A stretch of 64,000 nt of DNA from Cryptomeria japonica (GCF_030272615.1 NC_081414.1:665163938-665227937); one strand, 5' to 3'; counted from the first letter of the stretch, positions 22,527 to 34,515 are shown. Numbers and translations: made by a program. Notes: a model not told the origin generated them from the letters alone.

Positions 22527-22905
22527 CGTTTGTGGAACAGTTTCTTCATTCATCTTCGAGCTTTTATCATTGGTACACATTCCACATTGAGGGGGGGCTT
22601 CCTAGTCTCTCTTCTTCTTCTCTCATATGGGGGGGACTTTTTCCTCACATGGGGTTTTGTTCTTCACATACTTCTATGAGAGTTCTTTGCATCTAGTTTT
22701 CATCTCTCTCTTGGGGGAGGGTTTTTTCCCATTGGGTTTTTCTCTCTTTCCCCTCTTTGTGAGAGATTTCATTGCATTGGTTTGCATGTATTTGCATTTG
22801 TACATGGGTACCTAACATGGCCTCGTAGTCGAGACCCATCTTGCATTGCTTAGTTGCATTGTAGACTTAAGTGCATTCCCCTAAGTTGCACTTAAGGGGG
22901 AGTGT

Positions 22906-23397
22906 TGGTGTAAATAATTATTCATCTTGGATATTATTACACCTTAATTAAGTTTACTTAGGTACATGCATTTCATAGTAGTTTGGGTATGAGACACTTG
23001 GGTGTTTGTGCCACATTTGGATAGTGTGTGTAGGAGAATTTCCACCTTTTGTGGTCTTATCTTGTTGTTACATTCCACATTCAATGGGTGATCCACCTCA
23101 TGTGGAATATTATATTTTTTCTCCTACCTACCCACACCTATTTCCTACCTACCCTTATTTCTTATTGAGCCACATGTCATGTTTTTGTGCTCACATATCC
23201 ATATAGCCTTGCCTATATAAGGAGGCTCATATTCATTGTATGTAATGAACGATTGATGATCCAATTGATCAGTATTTTCATCTTGATAGAATACAGTTTA
23301 TTTCTATCATATATTTTGTCTCTCTTATTTGTGCTTTCCATTGCCTCTTAATGTTGGCAAAATCTCACATGGTATTAGAGCTGGTCCATGTCTCACA
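22906..23397 (+). repeat. 3' LTR of the non-autonomous copia
   Basis: It is preceded by the polypurine tract AAGGGGGAGTGT. It is the same length as the 5' LTR with about 21 substitutions. The sequence after 23397 resumes the intron of the six-exon gene. Confidence 0.9.
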
Positions 23398-24959
23398 ATA
23401 AGATATACATGCAAGTTACTACATAATCTAATTAATACCAATATAAATGATGAGCATGTATGTACAATAAAATACAAATGACTAGGTGCAATAATATATG
23501 TACTATCAAGCTATCAAGGCCAAATAAAATGGCCATCAAGGTGCCTTCCTGAAATTATGTCAACTCCTCCTCGGTCATCAACTGTTAAATAGACCATGTA
23601 AATAAAAATTAGTACTTAATATTATCTAGATTATAAATATTCATTTAAAATATAGCATGAACTGTGAAAATACAAATCTTACCACTACATCATCAATGTA
23701 TGATGACTGTACCTCCTCGCCTCTAGCATGTGAGGACTCCCCAGGGTATCCTCCAGTTTGTGTCATAACATATGGTGCATCATGCATCTCATGCACCTCA
23801 TAATCTACATTGTCTATAGGAGGATCAACAAGTTGTCCAACTGGACCCAAGCATACATGCCCACACATGATACAACTATGGGGCATGCAAATGTGTGGAG
23901 CCAAGGATGACGTTTCAGTGCCACCAGATGCACAGCTACCGTCAAAAGTAGGCTGAGCTACTGACCTAGCCTGAGAAACCAAAAGGCTACTCAAAGAGTG
24001 AATAGTCGATATGGTCCATGATGTCGCCTCACAAATGATATCTGGATGTTGCATTGGAGGTGGGGGATCAACAGGAGGAGGGGGGACATATGGGCCCTGT
24101 ACTACTCTGACTGTCCTAGGTCTATTTTGGGGCATACCTAAACCCACACCCTGGAAAGGTTGGATGTCAAAGTAGGTCACATGTTTTCCTAAAACAAACT
24201 CAACATACAATTTTTTTATGAAGTAGAAGGGGACATCAAGATTATTGTTGGGTGGTTTGTCGAAAACTATCCACCAATGATCCCAAAAGTTTTTCAAAAT
24301 ACCATCATTTGTGCACCATTTAACAGAAAGTTTTGGTTTTTTAGGGTCTACAGGTTGACCAGTGCGGGGATTCACAAACAATGAGGTGATAGCGACTTTG
24401 GATATCTCAAGATCCTTGATCTCCTTATAGGACAAGCCATCTTCATATTGTTCCCTCATAGAATCTTGCCACAAAAGGGTGGCATTGTGATCCTCAGTCA
24501 TGGTTTCCATACTCTTTATGATCGACATGAGGGGATCAAACATTGGGTTTAGGCGAGGGGTCCTACGATATACATCTGCAATCCCCCTCAATTGGTTCAA
24601 ATTTTGTGCAATTAAATCCTGAATTGATGGGGGGTTTGGAAAAGGAGGGTTTGGTTGTTGCGGTTGTGGTTGATCAATGTTTTCATTGTTATCCCCCATT
24701 TTTAACCTAATTGAATGTAAACAATCATATTTAGTTAACAAATTTAAACAATTTTGTATTTGATTTTTAAAAACCTAGTTTTCATGAAAAAAAACATATT
24801 TTCAATGAAAAAACAAATACAAAAATTGAATGAAAATGATTGAAAACAATAAAAATCTCACCTTTCAATGTATTTTTTAGTAATTTTTGGGCAAAAAACC
24901 GGATATTAGATTCTCTAAAATCGCGTAGCCCATGGGTTAAAAATAACTCATGAGCTGTC

Positions 24960-25763
24960 TGTTAGGATTCCCACAGATACTGAGAGGGGGGGGTGAATCA
25001 GTATCTAACTGGTTATAAGATTTTCTTAACTTAAAACATGTAGAGCATATTAATACTGTGTACCAGTAAACAAAAAGTAATGCAATAAACAAAGATAAAA
25101 GTAACCACATGAAAAACACACCATAACACAATATTTTAACGAGGAAATTCAGTGTGGGAAAAACCTCAGTGGGATTTGTGACTCACAATATTCGCTTACT
25201 GGCCAATAAGAGAATATTACTGCTACAAGAGGGGCTTGCACATGTAGGAAGGCCAAGTGCCTAGAGCTCACTGCTCAAATACAAAATAGGAAGTCTCACT
25301 AACTTACAAAATGGATTATATAAATCCAGTGTCTTGTACTGCTTCAAAATAGCATCTGTAATGCCAGATCCAGTACCGGTTTCTGCCCTGCTTCTTACAT
25401 AAACCCTTAACCTATAATTCACATAATAGGTCTGCCTTATTTCACCTAATTACATTCCTTTGTCTCTTCCAAAATGTTCTACAATGATCTCTCTTATATA
25501 AGAGTCATTTTACAACTTGCCAAGTTGGCTTACAATGATTTTACAATAATAAACAAAATATATTAACAACAAAATTCATGTCGGCTTCTGTGTCGGTATG
25601 CTTCCTTTCACTACTAGTGCTGATGGTCTGAGTATCGGTGTAGAGTCTGATCTTGCTAGTGTTAGTGGAATGCCTTTCCGGTGTCATAGGATTGTAAGGT
25701 TGCCATCAATGACAAAACCTTCAATCACCTACAATGTCTCATTGGAGTGTGCATATGCCAACA
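24960..25763 (-). mobile_element. solo copia LTR (804 bp) with perfect target duplication
   Basis: It begins TGTTAGGATTCCC and ends CATATGCCAACA on the plus strand, flanked by CTGTC at 24955-24959 and 25764-25768. The GGGGGGGGTGAATCAGTA block near its left end matches the LTR of copia C (42872-44392) in the same orientation, so its transcription sense is minus. A TATATAAG box lies at about 25495 on the minus strand. It lies about 260 bp upstream of the first exon of the six-exon gene, on the same strand. Confidence 0.9.
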
Positions 25764-25829
25764 CTGTCACAGTCCAAATATATTGTCTCAAAAAATCGGA
25801 TATCCAATTTTATCGGATATGCGAGGGTC

Positions 25830-26880
25830 AGCAATGGGGCTGCAGGTAGCCATCGCAGGAGGCCGTGAGGCTATGAGGGTCGACGTGGGCAATGGGAGCT
25901 GCAGGCGAGGCTATGTCGGATGTTGGTGATGGGAGCTACAGGCGAGACCGTGAGGCAGTGAGACTATGCAGGCAACCACACTAGAGGTCGTGAGGCAATG
26001 AGACCGTGCATGGTGAGAGGAAGTTGCAGGGGGTGGTGGTGGGAATGGTAGGGTGAGAAGCCATCATTGTAGGCTGGTACAACCAAACATTGCAAGGTAA
26101 CCTAAAGTTGCAGGACCCTGTTAGGGTATTCTCCAAGAAGCACAAGGTACGATGCAACCATTGCAATAATACTAAACCCAAACCGAGAGGTTGAGAGGTG
26201 GCAAGACTTGTGGGGGTGATAAAGGGAGTTGTAGGTTGGGCGAAAGTGATACTGAGCAGCGATGGAGAGACTTGTGACCTCATTCAAACAATGGAGATAA
26301 CAAGTAACAGAGATCAGTCGTTGATTGGGAAAACATGCATTGAGTAACTCAAAATGATGCAGTGAACCATGCAACCAGGGTTACTAGGACATGGACTTGT
26401 GGGAGTTAGGAAGGCTACGTGGCAGCTACACAATGATATATCAGAGAATATATACTCTTTTGATGGATTCCAGTGGTTTCCAGGCAGGCTTCAAGATAAG
26501 GGGAGAGAAAGAAGCTTCCGTGACATCGTCTTGCATGCCAACTAGATCAAACACCACAACCCCCGTTTGACATTTGCGAGGGAACACCACCATTCTCATA
26601 TTGTTCTCTATCCGAATCGCAAGCTAGTCTTGCTAATATTCCATCATATGTGACTTGGCCAAACAATACCCAGTTGATAAACCCCAAATTTCTTTCAACC
26701 CCAAACAATCTTCCAATAAACAACTTGCACCAAGGAGCACCCTTCAAACCAAAATAGATTACACATAATTGGAGAAATAAAACCCCTTGCATATTTCTAC
26801 CTGATACAAAATCACAAAAATTTGGATGCAAAAGGAAATGGGAAATGTTTGAATGATACTGCTAAAGAGGGTAGTCGGGC
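25830..26880 (+). other. GC-richer leader, probably LINE 5' UTR
   Basis: This stretch is unusually GC-rich for the window. From 25830 to 26040 it repeats short motifs such as GGAGCTGCAGGCGAG and CGTGAGGCAGTGAG. No frame is convincing. Its position upstream of ORF1 suggests a LINE leader. Confidence 0.4.
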
Positions 26881-26899
26881 TCCAGTCTCGCCAAAGAAC

Positions 26900-28514
26900 A
26901 CGATTGCTGTTAATACTGGAAAATCAAGCAAATTTGAAGGTGTGTATAAGATCGTTTTGTCAGACCATCTTATTCAGCCTTAAATAGACTGCTACGCACC
27001 ACAACCCTCATTGGTAAACTTCATTCTACTATTTCCTTTATGCAACTTTCATTTTGGGCTAAGCAAAATTGGTTGGGCTTGAAGGATATTTTTTTGATGG
27101 ATAAGAAGTCTCCCCTTTTTATTGCCATTTTTTATTCCAAAGAATATAGAAATAGTGCTCATAGATATAAGGGATGGTTCTGTAAGGGTGTTGGTATTAT
27201 CACTTTGGTGTGGGTTCCAAATTTTAGTCTGGAGTTAGTTCCCCCTCTTTTCATTTCTTTTTGGATTACTCTCCCAGGGCTCCCGCTTGAATATCGTGAT
27301 CCAAATATTGTGGAAATTTTGGCTAATAAAATGGGTATTTTTATCAAGCATGATCTTATCCCATATGAACTTGCCCATTTAACCGTCAGGGTATACTTAT
27401 TGCTAAACCTCACAAAGCCACTTCCCAAGTCCATTATAATGACTTCCTCCGTAGGGAAATGGAATCAAGACATTTGCATACAGGGTACTAGAGATATTGA
27501 TGACCAAATAGATAAATTTGGTCATTTTAATTTGTAGTGTCAAGGATCAAGCATTGATGTTATTAGGGTCTACAAGGACTTTGTGACTGATTACCATAAA
27601 TGCTCCTTTTATCAATCTGCTCCATCTCCTCCTTCTACACGAAGTGGGACAGCAAGTGTAGTTGACTCAACAGAGAGCTTCGTGCCTCTGAATAAAGTTG
27701 ATAATATTGCAAGACCTTTCCAGGGTGTTCAGTTTTAGGATGTTCCTCCTCTCTCTCTGATTCCTTCTCAATCCTTTTTGGGCCCAATGACCGATGCTTT
27801 ACTTCCAACAGAAAAAAAAGAACAAAGCCCTCCAATTGGAAAAAATCTCCTCAATATCAGGTTGCTATTTCTGGTTTAAGTTCTTTGCAAAAATTTGGGA
27901 GTAGATACAAGAAAGTATCTTTTAAGATCCACTGCTCTTCAATCCTGATTGATTGGTTGTATAAGAAAATATTTGCTTCCTCTCTCTTTAGGCAGCCCAC
28001 TTCTTCTTTTTTGAATCTAACTTCTGTGGGAACCTTAGATACTCAATTTTACGAAATTTATATATCACAGAATGCAAAGGTTAACTTGATTCATAGCTTG
28101 ATGTTTAATTGCCAACCTTTCCATGTGGTTCATCGTAGTCCTCCCATTGTTGGATCCTCATAGGATACTCCAAATATTGAATTAATGGCACATGATATCC
28201 TTATCTCTTTTGTATCGAACTTGATAGATGAAATTTCTCTTGAGGAATTTCCAGAAATTCAAGGTGTCCCTTTTGTTGATGCTATGCCTCTTTCTCTCAA
28301 TACTTCACCACCCATTTCCCCACCCCTATTAGAATCTAGTCAGGTTGAACACCTTGTGGTTGAAGATAGTTCATATCAGCCCTTTCAGCCTCCCACACAT
28401 TTTGACTTTGATTTTGCTCAACATCTCTCTCTTGCTCAAATAGTTTCTTCATCTCCTTTGCTATCTAAAACACCTAAAAAAAGAGGTCGGAAGCCAAAGA
28501 TTCTTAAAACCTAA
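26900..28514 (+). pseudogene. LINE ORF1 (RNA-binding protein), broken
   Basis: The frame at 27040-27537 contains WFCKGVGIITLVWVPNFS and the diagnostic LPGLPLEYRDPNIVEILANK block, typical of the DUF4283-like domain of plant L1 ORF1. Coding similarity begins a little upstream. A TAG at 27535-27537 and a frameshift near 27870 follow; the later frame (to 28514) is Ser/Pro-rich and ends with basic KKRGRKPKILKT. I could not see an intact zinc knuckle. Confidence 0.7.
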
Positions 28515-28585
28515 GAAGAGATCGCAGCAGGTATCCAGACTACAATTGTAGATAAGTTTTCACCCCACACAAGGCCGAGAAGAAC

Positions 28586-31385
28586 ATGTTGTTCTTCTCA
28601 GATGCAATCAGGATCATATCTTGGAATGTCAGAGGTTTGAATGCCTCTAACAAGAGGGGACGGATCAAGCAGCAACCAAATTCCTCCTAAGAAGACATCA
28701 TTTTATTACAAGAAACAAAGCTTTCAGATGAAGCCTCTTAAAATATTTTAAAAAAATGGATTTTATGGGATTTCATACATAATCCTATAGTAGGGGCTTC
28801 TGGCGGTATTCCGACCTTGTGGAATTCTAGGAAAATCAAAGCAAAAACTTTGAGCCAAGGGACAAATTGGCATCTTATTCTTATTGAAAATTTTGAGTTA
28901 TCATTTGTTCTCTTTAATATCTATGGCCCAATAGCTCCTCAAGTGAAACATGCTCTTTGGAATACTCTATCTTGTCAGATCCAACAACAGGGAGTTTAGA
29001 AAATCATCTTAGGAGGTGATTTTAATGCCATCTTGTCTCAGGATGAGAAACAGGGAGGCAATCCTACTGCGTCTAAGGTGATTGAAGACTTAAGATCTTT
29101 TGTGTTTGATAATGCCCTTTCTGACATTTCACCTTCTAATGGTCAATTTACATGGACAAATCGGAGAACCTTCCTTCAAATTGCAAGTAGATTGGACAGG
29201 TTTTTCACTTCATATGAATGGATCCTTCAGAAATATACTTTCAGCTCTAAAATTCTATTGTTCTCTAGATCTGACCATTTTCCTATCTCATTATGCTTGG
29301 ATAAACATGAAGTTTCTCATCATAGACCTTCTTTTAAGTTTGAAAGAATATGGTTTCGACACCCACACTTTCACGCTCTGCTTTGTCAATGGTGGGTGAG
29401 TGCCCCCTTCTGTAGTGGGAACAAAATGTTTCAACTTTATATGAAAATGCAGTTTGTAAAAGCAAATATCAAAGTCTAGAATAGGGAAGTATTCAAAAAT
29501 ATCTTTGCAGAAAAAACTAATGTAGAGAAGGAATTAAAAGACGTTAATGAACTTATCTTTTCTATTGGGATTAATCAAGAAACTTTCTCAAAGAAGAAGC
29601 ATTTACAAAGTTACTGGGAAAAATTGTGCTCTAGAGAGGAGGATTATTGGAGACAAAAAATCAAGGGAGCTATGGCTAAAAGAAGGGGACAAAAATACCA
29701 AGTTCTTCGAGGCATCTGCAAAGATTAAGCAAGCAACATCTACTATCTTTTCTATAAATGCTTCTTCTTCGGAGGTAAAATTAACTAATGAACAAGAAAT
29801 TAGGGAAGAGGGTGAACTCTTCTATAAAAATCTTCTTGCTCCCTCCCCTCCTTTTGTTCCTGAGGAGCCCAGTGTCGAGATATTGCTAGATTCCATCCCT
29901 TGTCTGATTTCACAACATGATAATGATTATCTGATGCAACCTTTCTCTCTTGCTAAATTACAAGAGGTGGTAGTTTTGATGTCTCCTAACAAGTCTCTAG
30001 GCTCTGACGGTTTCACCATACTATTCTTTCAAAAGTGTTGGGACATTTTAGGCTTTGATCTTTTAATGGCTTTGGAGGAGTCAAGACAAAAATCTTTTAT
30101 TCTCAATAACTTCAATTTAACCCATCTTTCTCTTATCCCCAAATCCAATAACCCTCAATATTTTACAAATTATAGGCCTATCTCCTTGTGTAATTCAGTG
30201 TACAAGATTTTCACAAAAGCTATCTATCTCCAGTTAAAATCCTTGATACCTAAAGTAATATCTCTTCAACAAGGAGGTTTTGTTTCCGGTAGGGAAACAT
30301 CGGAAGGTGCACTTGTGGCCCATGAAGTTTTTCACTCAATTAACTCTTCACAGTCCCCTACTTTCATAGCTAAATTAGACATGTTGAAAGCATATGATAA
30401 AGTATGTTGGTCCTTTCTTTTGAGAGTGCTTAAAAAGTTTGGATTTTCGGATAAGTGGTGCAAATGGATCAAAAATTGCCTCTCTGGGGCACATTTTTCA
30501 GTTATTGTTAATGGTAATCCTACTGGGTTTTTTCGAGCCACTCAAGGAGTTCGACAAGGTGACCCACTATCACCTTTTCTCTTCATTATCATGGTAGAAG
30601 CTTTTAGCAGATTGGTCAATAAGCAGTTGAGTCTGGGTCTTTGGAAGGGGGCATGCATCCCTAATACCTCAATTTTTATCACTCACACTTTATTTGCAGA
30701 TGATACACTTTTGTTTGGTTGTTCCAATATTCAAGAAGCAAGGCATATTAAGAAAATGTTGGACATATATACTTTTGGATCTGGGCAGAAAATCAGTGCA
30801 AAGAAATCTAAATTATTCATATTCAATACTTCTGAAATGGTATCTAACAACATTATCCAGACATTGGGCTTTCTAGTGGATTCTCTTCCATCATCGTACT
30901 TGGGTATCCCGTTCTTTCTGGGAGTAGGGAAACCTTCTTCTTGGAATTCTATGATTGAAAGATTAAAAAGAAAAAAAATTGTGTGGAAAGCTAGATGGTT
31001 GTCTCTGTCCGGCAGAATCCTTCTTGTCAAAACTGTTTTGGCTACAATTCCAAACTATTACATTTCAGTCCTTCAAGCCCCGAAACCTATTGTTTCTCAT
31101 ATCGAGAAAATTATTCGGAATTTTATTTGGAAAGGTAATATTTCAGAAGATAAAAAGATCTCACTTATGTCTCTCAACAAAATGACTCCAAGAAAATCTA
31201 CAGGCGGGGTTGGTCTGCACAATCTTTCAAAAAGGAATAAGGCCTTTGGGGGAAAGCTGGTTTGGAATATTTATGAAAAACCACATGCTTTAAGAAAAAC
31301 AATGATTCTATGTATTGTAGAGCAAGGATCAAAGTTTTTCTTACTGGTTCTTTTCTTCCGGAGCTCTTTGAATCATCTTTTGTAA
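28586..31385 (+). pseudogene. LINE ORF2, endonuclease plus reverse transcriptase, broken and 3'-shortened
   Basis: The apurinic-type endonuclease begins RIISWNVRGLNASNKRG (about 28610) and includes LQETK, GGDFNAI (about 29020) and SDHFPISL near its end. Stops lie at about 28688, 28739, 28997 and 29477. A frameshift in an A run at about 29656 leads into the RT frame (29547-31385). The RT has NYRPISLCNSVYKIF, LDMLKAYDKV, GVRQGDPLSPFLFII and the catalytic FADDTLLFG (about 30696). The frame then loses similarity after GGVGLHNLSKRNKAFGGK and ends at 31385, well short of the zinc-finger and RNase H regions of complete plant L1 ORF2. Confidence 0.9.
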
Positions 31386-31429
31386 GAGAAATATATATAT
31401 AAATAAAATATATTAAGTGGCACTGCCAA

Positions 31430-31719
31430 TTTTTTCAAAAAACTAATAATAATATATTATTATATTATATAATACGTATTATATAATAATATAATATAAT
31501 ATTTTATAATCTAATATTATATTGTATATTATATTATATAATATATAATATAATATAATATAATAATATATTATATATTCTATAATATGTAATATATAAT
31601 ATATTATTATATTACATTATATATTATATATTATATAATATGTAATATATAATATATTATTATATTACATTATATATTATATAATTTTTTTTTTTAATTT
31701 AAAATTAGAAATAAAAATT
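31430..31719. repeat. AT-rich simple repeat and A/T tail
   Basis: About 260 bp are made almost only of TATTATATAATATA-type steps, ending in a T run and then AAATTAGAAATAAAAATT. It may combine a LINE 3' tail with microsatellite growth. Confidence 0.8.
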
Positions 31720-31732
31720 GGATATCCAATTT

Positions 31733-32499
31733 GCTTAGGTGTTTACCATGCCAAGGTGTACTGACACCCAGGCCAAGCAACAAGTCAACACGGATTTTTG
31801 CATTTTTAGGCAAGTGAAGGTTATTTTTTTCACATCGCCACTTTTTGGCCCCCCATGATCTTGCACTAACCCACCTTAAAAATCATAAGAACACTAAAAA
31901 ATGACCCTTTTAACACTTAAAATTCCATACAAAACCAAATCCAAAAGTATCAACTTGGATGGCAACTTGATTAAAAAAAAATATAGCGTCTTAATAACAC
32001 CATAACCTCACAAATGGGCATCTCTTAAGTAACATCACAAAAATATTACATTAAAATTGAGACTATAGTCCCTCCAACTGGATTATATTTGGCAATAGAG
32101 ATTGATTATATTTATGGTTCTCTCAAGATCTCTAATTTCCATTGACCATATGAATTAAACATGCATGCTTGCGTCTTCACGTTAATATATCCCAAAAATA
32201 TCATAACCGAAGCAAGGTGAATTAGTCAAACACATTCACACCTATACTCACAATTCAATTCTCATAAACAAGTTAAACACAATATCAAAGTAATACGATC
32301 CTCAATACTTAAAGTGATCACAATGTCATAGAGAACTTTCATCTCATTCATAAAAGATAATTATGATCAACATGCTTAATCCAATTATACATATAATCGT
32401 TACAAGTTATTATTACATTTCAATCATCCAACATCTCATTCTCACTTGTACCTTTAAGAAACTAAGACTATAAAATAATCATTAAGCTACTCTACACAT
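31733..32499. other. AT-rich sequence, nothing recognised
   Basis: I see no coding frame, LTR terminus or tandem unit here. Confidence 0.4.
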
Positions 32500-33137
32500 G
32501 CATTAAAAACACAATAATGGTCAAATACTAAATCTAATATCCATATAATTGCGACCATGTGAAATATTATGAATTATCAATATGAATGAAATCTATTTAA
32601 CATGATGTATATGTCGATCTAAGGGTGGGTCTTGCAAAATAATCTTTACACGCTATTATGAGAGGTCTATCTATTGGGAATTTTTAGTAAGTTATCTATA
32701 TTTTTTTGTTGTTGAATGAAATTATACCTCATGGTGATGTGTATCAGATGATGAGTTTTACTAAATATTGAATGGGTAGAGAAAATGGTTGAGAATATTA
32801 TTAAACACATTTTTTATGTAACATTTATTAGGTAAAGATGATGGGTTTATGATATTACTATGCAATTAATGTTATTGCATTCTATTTTATATGGGATTTA
32901 TTTTCATGTCTTATGTGGGAATTCATTTCCATTTGAATTGCATGACAACCATTAACATTATATGTTGTTACTTCTCATCACATCTAATTAGCTTATTATC
33001 CACATTGAGTAGGCAATGAGATGTATATGCATTACATATCAAATACTAGGATGAACATTCTTAAGAAAAATCATTAGGAGAAACATTAATTGCAAATAGA
33101 TGATGTTGATCTGGTGGGTTTGACACGCTATAAATTT
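32500..33137. repeat. ~635-bp direct repeat, left copy
   Basis: It matches 35805-36440 from CATTAAAA to GATCTGGTGGGTTTGA, including TCGATCTAAGGGTGGGTCTT, with scattered substitutions and small gaps. No coding content. Together with its partner it brackets a copia fragment. Confidence 0.9.
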
Positions 33138-34515
33138 ACCTAGTTCCTTTTACTATTTACACATCTAGACTGACTGAATAAAACTTCATAGCCTTTATTA
33201 CACATCGAACTAACACTTAACATGTTATGTCTCATACCTTCAACATAATAAACATCATCAAATTTATGTTTATCATATATTTTAATGCTTCCTATTACAC
33301 AAATAGGTGTAGCTTCTTCTCTCGCAAATTTCACTGATCCTCCACCATACTTCTCAAGCTTAATGAATTTCTCCTTATCAATGGTCATACTCCAAAGTCA
33401 ATGATCCAAGCTTTCGATTCTACTTTAGCATGCAATGAGGTCTTTTCACTTACTAAATTTCTATTGTTCTTCATTCTTTCCTATCTTTCAAACATCTCCT
33501 TAGTCTTTTATTCTATATCTAGAAACAAAGATTCTTCATTTGAGTCATCACTATCTTCATCCTCGGATGAATGTGTCTCCATAAAACATAAGATCATTTT
33601 TACTTTCTCTCTATCATCTATCTTTTTCCTTGTATTTATATCTTTTGTATACATATCTACTTTTCTTCTCATCATCATTAGATCTCTTATAATGTTCGTT
33701 GTACATACACTTAGAAGCATAATGACCAATCCTACCTCAATCAAATCATTTAAGAGACCTAATTTACCTTTGTATATTCCATTTCCTCTCTTCAGTCTTC
33801 TAACAAAGTTTGCCTTGATTTCATCCATGTTTTCACTACCTTTCAGTTCATCTTCAACTATCTTTAAAACATTGAATACCACTTCTTTCCTTTATCTTCT
33901 AATATCTTCCATCTCTGATACTTCATAGGTAGATAATGACCCAAGGAGTTGATCAACTACATACTCATCCAAATCATGGAATTCTTCAATAGCACACTTC
34001 TTTAACTTGCAAGGTTTTTTCAGAGTCAACAAACATTTCTCACAACATCATCATCTTCTATCTTTCCACCAACACTTTTAATACCACTCACAATTTCATT
34101 TACCTGTGTATGTAGTTCTCAACACCTTTGTCATCAACCATCCTTAGTACTTCTATTTCAGATTCATTAACCTAGCTTGCTTTGTCTTCGAATATTCTTC
34201 ATATGATTGACTTAAGTCTTCCTAGAGCCCTTTGCCTTCTTTCAATCTATTAACCTTACCAAATAATTCATCACTCAAGCAATTGATAATCATAGTTCTA
34301 GCTTTCGCTTTATTCTCATTGTTCTTCCATTCATCTAGAGTCTGAGGATCATTTGACAATGGAAGAATATAACTAAATTAAACAATTTTTCTACATACCT
34401 TATGATAAAGTTTCCAAATAATATTCCATCCTTTCCTTTCAATAAGAAAAGTTTGTACCATCAAAACTTTGTGCTTTAAAATACCTCAAGCGATTCAGCT
34501 CTTCAAGTGGAACTC
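33138..34515 (-). pseudogene. copia element B, gag and protease fragment
   Basis: This is closely related to copia A. From high to low coordinates it carries gag-like sequence (about 34200-33900), a later gag segment (33882-33508) and the protease C-terminal part with MRHNMLSVSSMCNKGYEV (33388-33140). All integrase, RT and RNase H sequence is missing because homology stops at about 33138, where the left 635-bp repeat begins. Frameshifts and stops are frequent. Confidence 0.8.

Larger units (their letters stand above)
19136..23397 (+). mobile_element. non-autonomous copia-type LTR retrotransposon (gag-protease only)
   Basis: Two 492-bp LTRs (19136-19627 and 22906-23397) bound an interior with gag and protease but no integrase, reverse transcriptase or RNase H. 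I count about 21 differences between the LTRs, roughly 4%, so the insertion is moderately old. Both flanks carry ATAAGAT, consistent with a target duplication though its exact length is unclear. It lies antisense within an intron of the minus-strand six-exon gene. The interior after protease encodes an acidic, Asp/Ser-rich region of unknown role. It would need enzymes from an autonomous relative to move. Confidence 0.9.
18336..24699 (-). pseudogene. six-exon gene of unknown family, one in-frame stop, copia insertion in intron 2
   Basis: Exons (high to low): 24699-23683, 23581-23504, 19115-19047, 18938-18864, 18757-18668, and 18563 down to a stop at 18336 or earlier. The five internal junctions have GT/AG borders and every intron is phase 0: exon lengths 1017, 78, 69, 75 and 90 are all multiples of three. 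Introns 1, 3, 4 and 5 are 101-108 bp; intron 2 would be about 125 bp without its insertion. Exon 1 (339 codons) starts MGDNNENIDQPQPQQP, is Gln/Pro/Asn-rich at the N-terminus, has a Trp-rich block (KNFWDHWWIVFDKPP) and a proline-rich run (PPPPVDPPPP). Later exons contain KDEEEEE and a basic AKPKRK stretch that could be a nuclear signal. A TAA at 23555-23557 interrupts exon 2, yet good coding continues after it in frame, so it probably replaced CAA. I recognise no domain. It may be an accessory gene of a DNA transposon or a lineage-specific host gene. The end of the last exon is uncertain. Confidence 0.6.
25811..31719 (+). mobile_element. L1-type LINE, decayed, possibly with target duplication
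   Basis: ORF1 and ORF2 remnants in L1 order lie between two copies of GGATATCCAATTT (25798-25810 and 31720-31732), which could be a 13-bp target-site duplication. That motif also belongs to a palindrome repeated elsewhere in the window, so the boundaries are provisional. ORF2 lacks the C-terminal zinc and RNase H regions usual in plant L1s. Confidence 0.6.
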
